Position numbers and translations under genes: made by a program. From assembly GCA_938092125.1 (NCBI GenBank), contig CALKMQ010000153.1, forward strand, positions 1 to 10,565: a stretch of 10,565 nucleotides of DNA, read 5' to 3'. The stretch is from an uncultured bacterium. Lineage in GTDB: Bacteria; Fidelibacterota; Marinisomatia; Marinisomatales; UBA1611. Under the pieces are notes generated by a model, which searched no databases, was not told where the DNA came from, and saw only the letters and a program-made list of their open reading frames with translations. Shown here piece after piece: positions 7,088 through 10,565 of this stretch; position 1 is the stretch's first letter; the number at the start of each line of letters is the position of its first letter.

Positions 7088-8416
7088 TTATACTAATAAA
7101 AACAGCGATATGATTTTTATCAAAACAATACTCGTTAAACCTTGCAATAATGTTGACGCAGTATGACAATGTAATGCTGTTTTAGTATTCATGTTTGAAA
7201 ACTGAGATACTATCCAAAAATAACTATCATTTAAATGACTAACAGTCATTGCGCCAGCACCAATTGAAAGGACTGTAAGCACCTTACCCATTTCACTTGA
7301 TAAGCCTAGCGAATCTAGTAATGGTAAAACCATCGCTGACGTGGTAATAATTGAAACAGTCGATGAACCTTGTGCTGTTTTTAAAAAAGCAGCAATAATG
7401 AATGGCAAAAGAAGACCTACTTCAAAACTTAAAAGACTTTGACTTATAGTATCTCCAAGTGATGTAGCTCTTAAAACATTACCAAAAGCACCACCAGCAC
7501 CAGTAATAAGGATTATTCCACCAGCTGCTTTCAGAGCACTAGAAACCCAATCAAAATGTTGTTCTAATGAAAAACTAGTAGCCGAAAACATCGCGATAAA
7601 AACACCAAAGAGAATTGCTATAATTGGGTGCCCACAAAAAGAGATAATATTATTGATAAATAGGCTTTCTAATTCTACAGCCGGGTGATTAATAATTGAT
7701 TTAAATGTAATGAGCACTATGGGAATAATAATAGGTAGAATTGACATCTTTAGATTTATATGGTTTTTAGTTTCAATATTAAGATCGTCATTATCAATTT
7801 TTTGATTTATCGAAAACCTAGAACAGTAATATGATGCCCACAACCAACCAACCATTGATACAGGGATTGCAATTAACAAACCAAAAACCAAAACAAGCCC
7901 GACATCTGCCCCAATTATAGATGCTGCAGCTAAAGGCCCGGGTGTCGGAGGTACAAAAACATGAGTTGCGTATAACCCAGCAGCGAGAGAAGTGCCAAGC
8001 ACGGAAAGTGATATACCCGTTTTTTTGTTTATTGCATTATTTAGTGTGGAAAGTATGACAAAACCTGAATCGCAAAACACAGGAATAGAGACAATGCTAC
8101 CAGTTAAGTTCATTGCTAAAGCAGAATTTTTATTCCCGACAACTTGTAAAACTTTGTTAGCTATAGATTTTGCAGCTCCTGTTTTTTCTAAAAAAGTACC
8201 AATAATTGAACCACACGCAATTATAATACCTATGCTCTTTAAGGTGTTTCCAAATCCTTCTGAGACAGTTTTAATAACAAAATTAACATCTAAACCACTT
8301 AATACCCCCATTCCCAAGGAAGCAATAAGCAGAGTTAAGAAAGGGTGAATTTTGTATTTAGCGGTGGTTAGAATTATAAATACAATTGTCATTAAAAGAT
8401 ATATTAACGTTAGCAT
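7088..8416 (-). CDS. GntP-family permease (gluconate/sugar-acid:H+ symporter type)
   Basis: This 442-aa polytopic inner-membrane protein has about a dozen hydrophobic segments separated by short loops, near the usual length of GntP symporters. The signature THVFVPPTPGPLAAA (residues 151-165) is highly characteristic. Further family blocks are IPVFCDSGFV (111-120), GAGGAFGNVLR (306-316), KTAQGSSTVS (346-355) and SHLNDSYFW (393-401). Characterised members import gluconate, glycerate or related sugar acids with protons. Here the substrate is unknown, but the neighbouring sugar kinase supports a sugar or sugar acid. It follows the kinase by 21 bases on the same strand and ends two bases from the convergent GDPD stop. 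The chosen ATG has no clear Shine-Dalgarno; a second Met at residue 9 is a weaker alternative because it would cut into the first membrane segment. Confidence 0.93.
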   Translation of the reverse strand: MLTLIYLLMTIVFIILTTAKYKIHPFLTLLIASLGMGVLSGLDVNFVIKTVSEGFGNTLKSIGIIIACGSIIGTFLEKTGAAKSIANKVLQVVGNKNSALAMNLTGSIVSIPVFCDSGFVILSTLNNAINKKTGISLSVLGTSLAAGLYATHVFVPPTPGPLAAASIIGADVGLVLVFGLLIAIPVSMVGWLWASYYCSRFSINQKIDNDDLNIETKNHINLKMSILPIIIPIVLITFKSIINHPAVELESLFINNIISFCGHPIIAILFGVFIAMFSATSFSLEQHFDWVSSALKAAGGIILITGAGGAFGNVLRATSLGDTISQSLLSFEVGLLLPFIIAAFLKTAQGSSTVSIITTSAMVLPLLDSLGLSSEMGKVLTVLSIGAGAMTVSHLNDSYFWIVSQFSNMNTKTALHCHTASTLLQGLTSIVLIKIISLFLLV

Positions 8417-8437
8417 AGTTTAACTTAACTCATTTAA

Positions 8438-9313
8438 TCATTTATATTTACTTACTCTATTTTCAATTTCATGTATTGTGTTTTTAAGGGGAGTATCTGA
8501 TTCCATTTTCAAACTAGTTGCGGCAGCAGCCCACTTTATTGAATTTTTTGCGTTTAATGTTAAGCGTTTATAAACATAGCTCGCACCACAAGTATCACCT
8601 CTTCCACTACGACCAATAATTTTATCAAGAATGAAGGGTTCCTGAAAAACATTTTCACCATCATAAACAAGAACACCGTCTTTGTGTGTAATTATAATTT
8701 CTTTAGGTCCATAAGATTTTAAAATTTTAGCTGCTGATATTAAATCTGATTCTCCTGTTAAAAACTCTGCTTCTACACCATCTGCTTTTAAATAATGAGT
8801 TAAACCTAAAGCTTCTTTTTTTTCCTCCCAATCACTGTTTATCAATATATTATTTTTATCTATAGTTCTAATGAAGCCTTGTAAATCTATTCCAATTAGA
8901 GATCCTTTTTTTTTCAGATCAACTAATGTTTCAACTTTGAACTCATCTCTAATCGAAGCATTTACTAAAAAAACTTTAGACTTAATATTCTCAAATTGAT
9001 CTGATGTGAACGACCCAGCTGACTTAGGCATAACTAAAATTCTATCGTCGAAATCATCTGTTGGATATATAAGCTCCATATGAGTTGAGTTTTTTGTATA
9101 GGCAGGATATGCATCAACACCAGCACTTACTAAATTATCAACCACATGTTTGTCATTTTCTTTTAAGCGAGTAATTGCAGCGGTTTTTGCACCTAAGGCA
9201 ACGGCAGCGTGTGCGCCATAGTTAAAACCACCACCATCAACATACTTCGTTTCTGTTGGTGTTACAATTTTATCTTTAGTGTAATTACCTATTAGTGTTA
9301 TGTCATATTCCAT
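8438..9313 (-). CDS. PfkB-family carbohydrate kinase
   Basis: This is a cytoplasmic ribokinase/PfkB-fold kinase of 291 aa that transfers ATP phosphate to a sugar or sugar-like alcohol. The N-terminus YDITLIGNYTKD is followed by the substrate-site Gly block VDGGGFNYGAHAAVALGA (about residues 25-42). A C-terminal GRGDTCGA (237-244) carries the anion hole and the catalytic Asp, D240. LKADGVEAEFLTG (175-187) matches the family segment before the ATP site. The family signature usually reads GAGDxFxxG, and here Cys follows the Thr. An in-frame TTG nine bases upstream would add three residues, but the AAGGA sequence directly abuts that TTG and sits nine bases before this ATG, so ATG at 9313 is preferred. 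It lies between a TRAP permease gene (31 bases upstream) and a GntP permease gene (21 bases downstream), suggesting it phosphorylates what one of them imports. The exact sugar cannot be named. Confidence 0.9.
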   Translation of the reverse strand: MEYDITLIGNYTKDKIVTPTETKYVDGGGFNYGAHAAVALGAKTAAITRLKENDKHVVDNLVSAGVDAYPAYTKNSTHMELIYPTDDFDDRILVMPKSAGSFTSDQFENIKSKVFLVNASIRDEFKVETLVDLKKKGSLIGIDLQGFIRTIDKNNILINSDWEEKKEALGLTHYLKADGVEAEFLTGESDLISAAKILKSYGPKEIIITHKDGVLVYDGENVFQEPFILDKIIGRSGRGDTCGASYVYKRLTLNAKNSIKWAAAATSLKMESDTPLKNTIHEIENRVSKYK

Positions 9314-9322
9314 TTTATTCAA

Positions 9323-9327
9323 TCCTT
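9323..9327 (-). promoter_or_regulatory. Shine-Dalgarno site (AAGGA) for the PfkB kinase gene
   Basis: Read on the minus strand, AAGGA is followed by TTGAATAAA and then ATG. The nine-base spacer suits the ATG at 9313 and leaves no room for initiation at the TTG, so this site decides the start. It is the clearest ribosome binding site among the starts in the window. Confidence 0.65.
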
Positions 9328-9344
9328 ATTTGTTTTTATAAGTT

Positions 9345-10565
9345 TTATTTCATAATTGCTTCTGGTAACCAAGTAACGATATTTGGGAACAGTACAATAA
9401 TAATTAACGTAACGATGTTTGCGATTAAAAAAGGAGCAGCGCCTTTAAAAATCTTTCCAATACTAAGCCCTGTTATAATGGCACAAACATTCAAACAGTT
9501 ACCAACAGGAGGCGTGCAGGCGCCAACTGCAAGACCAATGACTAAAACAACCCCGAACAAAATGGGGGATACTCCTAATTGAATTATGCTTGGTAAGAAT
9601 ACAGGAGTAAACAATAAAATGGCTGGACTAACATCAATAAATGTTCCTGAAATCAAAATTATAACAACGAACAATAAGAGCATGCTAGTAGAATTCAAAC
9701 CTAGGGAGGATATTGTTTCAGACAGCTCATCGGGTACCCTTTCGAAAGCGAGCACCCATATAAAAATTTTAGAAAAAGCAATAATAATCATAATTTTAGC
9801 GCTTGTTAGTACAGCACTTTTTAATGCTTTTATAATTCGTTTTAAGGTCAGACTTTTAATTAAAAACAAACCAATTATTAAAGCATAGAAGACACCCAGA
9901 GCCGCGGATTCTGTTGGAGTGGCTACTCCAAGAATCACAGATCCAACGACAAAAAAAGGCATAAATAATATATAAGAGTTTTTTATTGTCATTTTTAATA
10001 TTGTATCAAAAGAAATAGTTTTATTTTCTCTAGGGAAAGAGTTTTTATTTGAGATCACAATTGTTATTAACAGTTGGAAAACACCTACCATAATTCCTGG
10101 AAACACTCCCCCGAGAAATAATCTCCCCACAGATTCCTGTGCTGTTACAGCATAAAGGACCATTGGTATACTGGGAGGTATTATCATACCCATTGTAGAA
10201 GAAGCAACTGTAAGTCCAGCTGCGTAATCTTCTGGGTAACCTCGTTTTTTCATTTCTGGAATTAAAATTGATCCGATAGAAGCTGTGTCAGAAACAGAAG
10301 AACCTGATATTCCACCAAAGAGCATACTAGAAATAACATTTACGATTCCAAGTCCTCCTCTTATGTTTCCAATAAAGATTAGGCAATAATCAATTAGTCT
10401 GGACGTTATTTTACTTTCATTCATTAATTGTCCCATTAAAATAAAAAGTGGTAAAGCAATCAATGTATAAGAGTCCATCCCGGCAAATAACATTTGAGGG
10501 ACAACTTGTAATAAGTCTTTATTAAATATTATAAAATATAATGTTGTTGAAAGTCCAAGTGAAAA
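9345..10565 (-). CDS. dctM: TRAP transporter large permease subunit, DctM type (5' end outside window)
   Basis: This is the large membrane subunit of a tripartite ATP-independent periplasmic transporter, which uses ion gradients and a periplasmic binding protein to import organic acids or similar solutes. The frame stays open to the right edge, giving 407 visible residues ending in PEAIMK. The Met at 10493 lies inside the conserved stretch QMLFAGMDSYTLIALPLFIL and is not a start. About 20 N-terminal residues are probably missing compared with typical DctM proteins of about 425-430 aa. Hallmarks are GGISGSSVSDTASIGSILIP, a downstream GMIIPPSIPMVLYA, ATPTESAALG and, near the end, VGACTPPVGNCLNVC. 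Many hydrophobic segments span the length. The small permease (DctQ) and binding protein (DctP) genes are expected just beyond the right edge. It ends 31 bases before the PfkB kinase gene, on the same strand. The family mostly carries C4-dicarboxylates, sialic acid and sugar acids; the substrate here is open. Confidence 0.93.
   Translation of the reverse strand, partial: FSLGLSTTLYFIIFNKDLLQVVPQMLFAGMDSYTLIALPLFILMGQLMNESKITSRLIDYCLIFIGNIRGGLGIVNVISSMLFGGISGSSVSDTASIGSILIPEMKKRGYPEDYAAGLTVASSTMGMIIPPSIPMVLYAVTAQESVGRLFLGGVFPGIMVGVFQLLITIVISNKNSFPRENKTISFDTILKMTIKNSYILFMPFFVVGSVILGVATPTESAALGVFYALIIGLFLIKSLTLKRIIKALKSAVLTSAKIMIIIAFSKIFIWVLAFERVPDELSETISSLGLNSTSMLLLFVVIILISGTFIDVSPAILLFTPVFLPSIIQLGVSPILFGVVLVIGLAVGACTPPVGNCLNVCAIITGLSIGKIFKGAAPFLIANIVTLIIIVLFPNIVTWLPEAIMK

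Noticed and set aside
7086..7098. Perfect 5-bp inverted repeat tatta-tac-taata at the convergent junction
   Set aside because: The stem is only A-T pairs with a three-base loop and no T run on either strand's 3' side. It is far too weak for an intrinsic terminator.
7992..8348. 118-codon plus-strand open frame opposite the GntP permease
   Set aside because: The minus-strand frame carries the full GntP signature. The plus-strand translation looks like a reversed membrane protein and has no family features.
9295..9888. Two plus-strand open frames opposite the TRAP permease gene
   Set aside because: They are antisense to a well-conserved DctM sequence and have no recognisable motifs or ribosome binding sites.
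10491..10493. ATG as start of the TRAP permease
   Set aside because: The same frame continues open to the window edge, and the Met sits inside a conserved DctM block, so the true start lies outside the window.

Overview
The window looks like a stretch of an AT-rich, Gram-negative-type chromosome. Several products carry a signal peptide or membrane anchor typical of envelope enzymes, and one is a TRAP transporter permease. The pyruvate dehydrogenase E2 and E3 genes at the left edge are of the type common in beta- and gammaproteobacteria: the E2 has SYDHRVIDG, and the E3 is 474 aa like E. coli Lpd. Base composition, packed genes and scarce Shine-Dalgarno sequences would fit a marine planktonic lineage, but the taxon is an inference and cannot be fixed from this window. 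There are no rRNA or tRNA genes, CRISPR arrays, insertion sequences or obvious long repeats, and no gene-free stretch longer than about 35 bases.

Left region (1-7085, all plus strand) reads like one long transcription unit. It begins with the end of the pyruvate dehydrogenase E2 gene and the complete E3 gene (lpdA). Next is a small DHFR/RibD-C-like reductase starting at TTG. Three envelope or membrane-anchored hydrolases follow: an M1 zinc metallopeptidase, a penicillin-acylase-family Ntn hydrolase, and a GDPD-family glycerophosphodiester phosphodiesterase. Two junctions are ATGA stop/start overlaps (reductase/M1 and acylase/GDPD), which suggests translational coupling. The PDH genes serve central metabolism. 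The hydrolases look like a scavenging or envelope-turnover set that happens to sit in the same operon.

Right region (7088-10565, all minus strand) runs from the right edge towards the middle. It holds a TRAP transporter large permease subunit (DctM, cut by the window edge), a PfkB-family sugar kinase, and a GntP-family permease. This looks like an uptake-and-phosphorylation cassette for a sugar or sugar acid, with two unrelated transporter types flanking one kinase. The two gene clusters converge with only two bases between their stop codons, and I see no clear intrinsic terminator there.

No obviously novel multi-gene system is visible. The points most worth checking are the extended PDH-hydrolase operon, the two-transporter sugar kinase cassette, the small reductase with mixed DHFR/RibD features, and the near absence of Shine-Dalgarno sequences.
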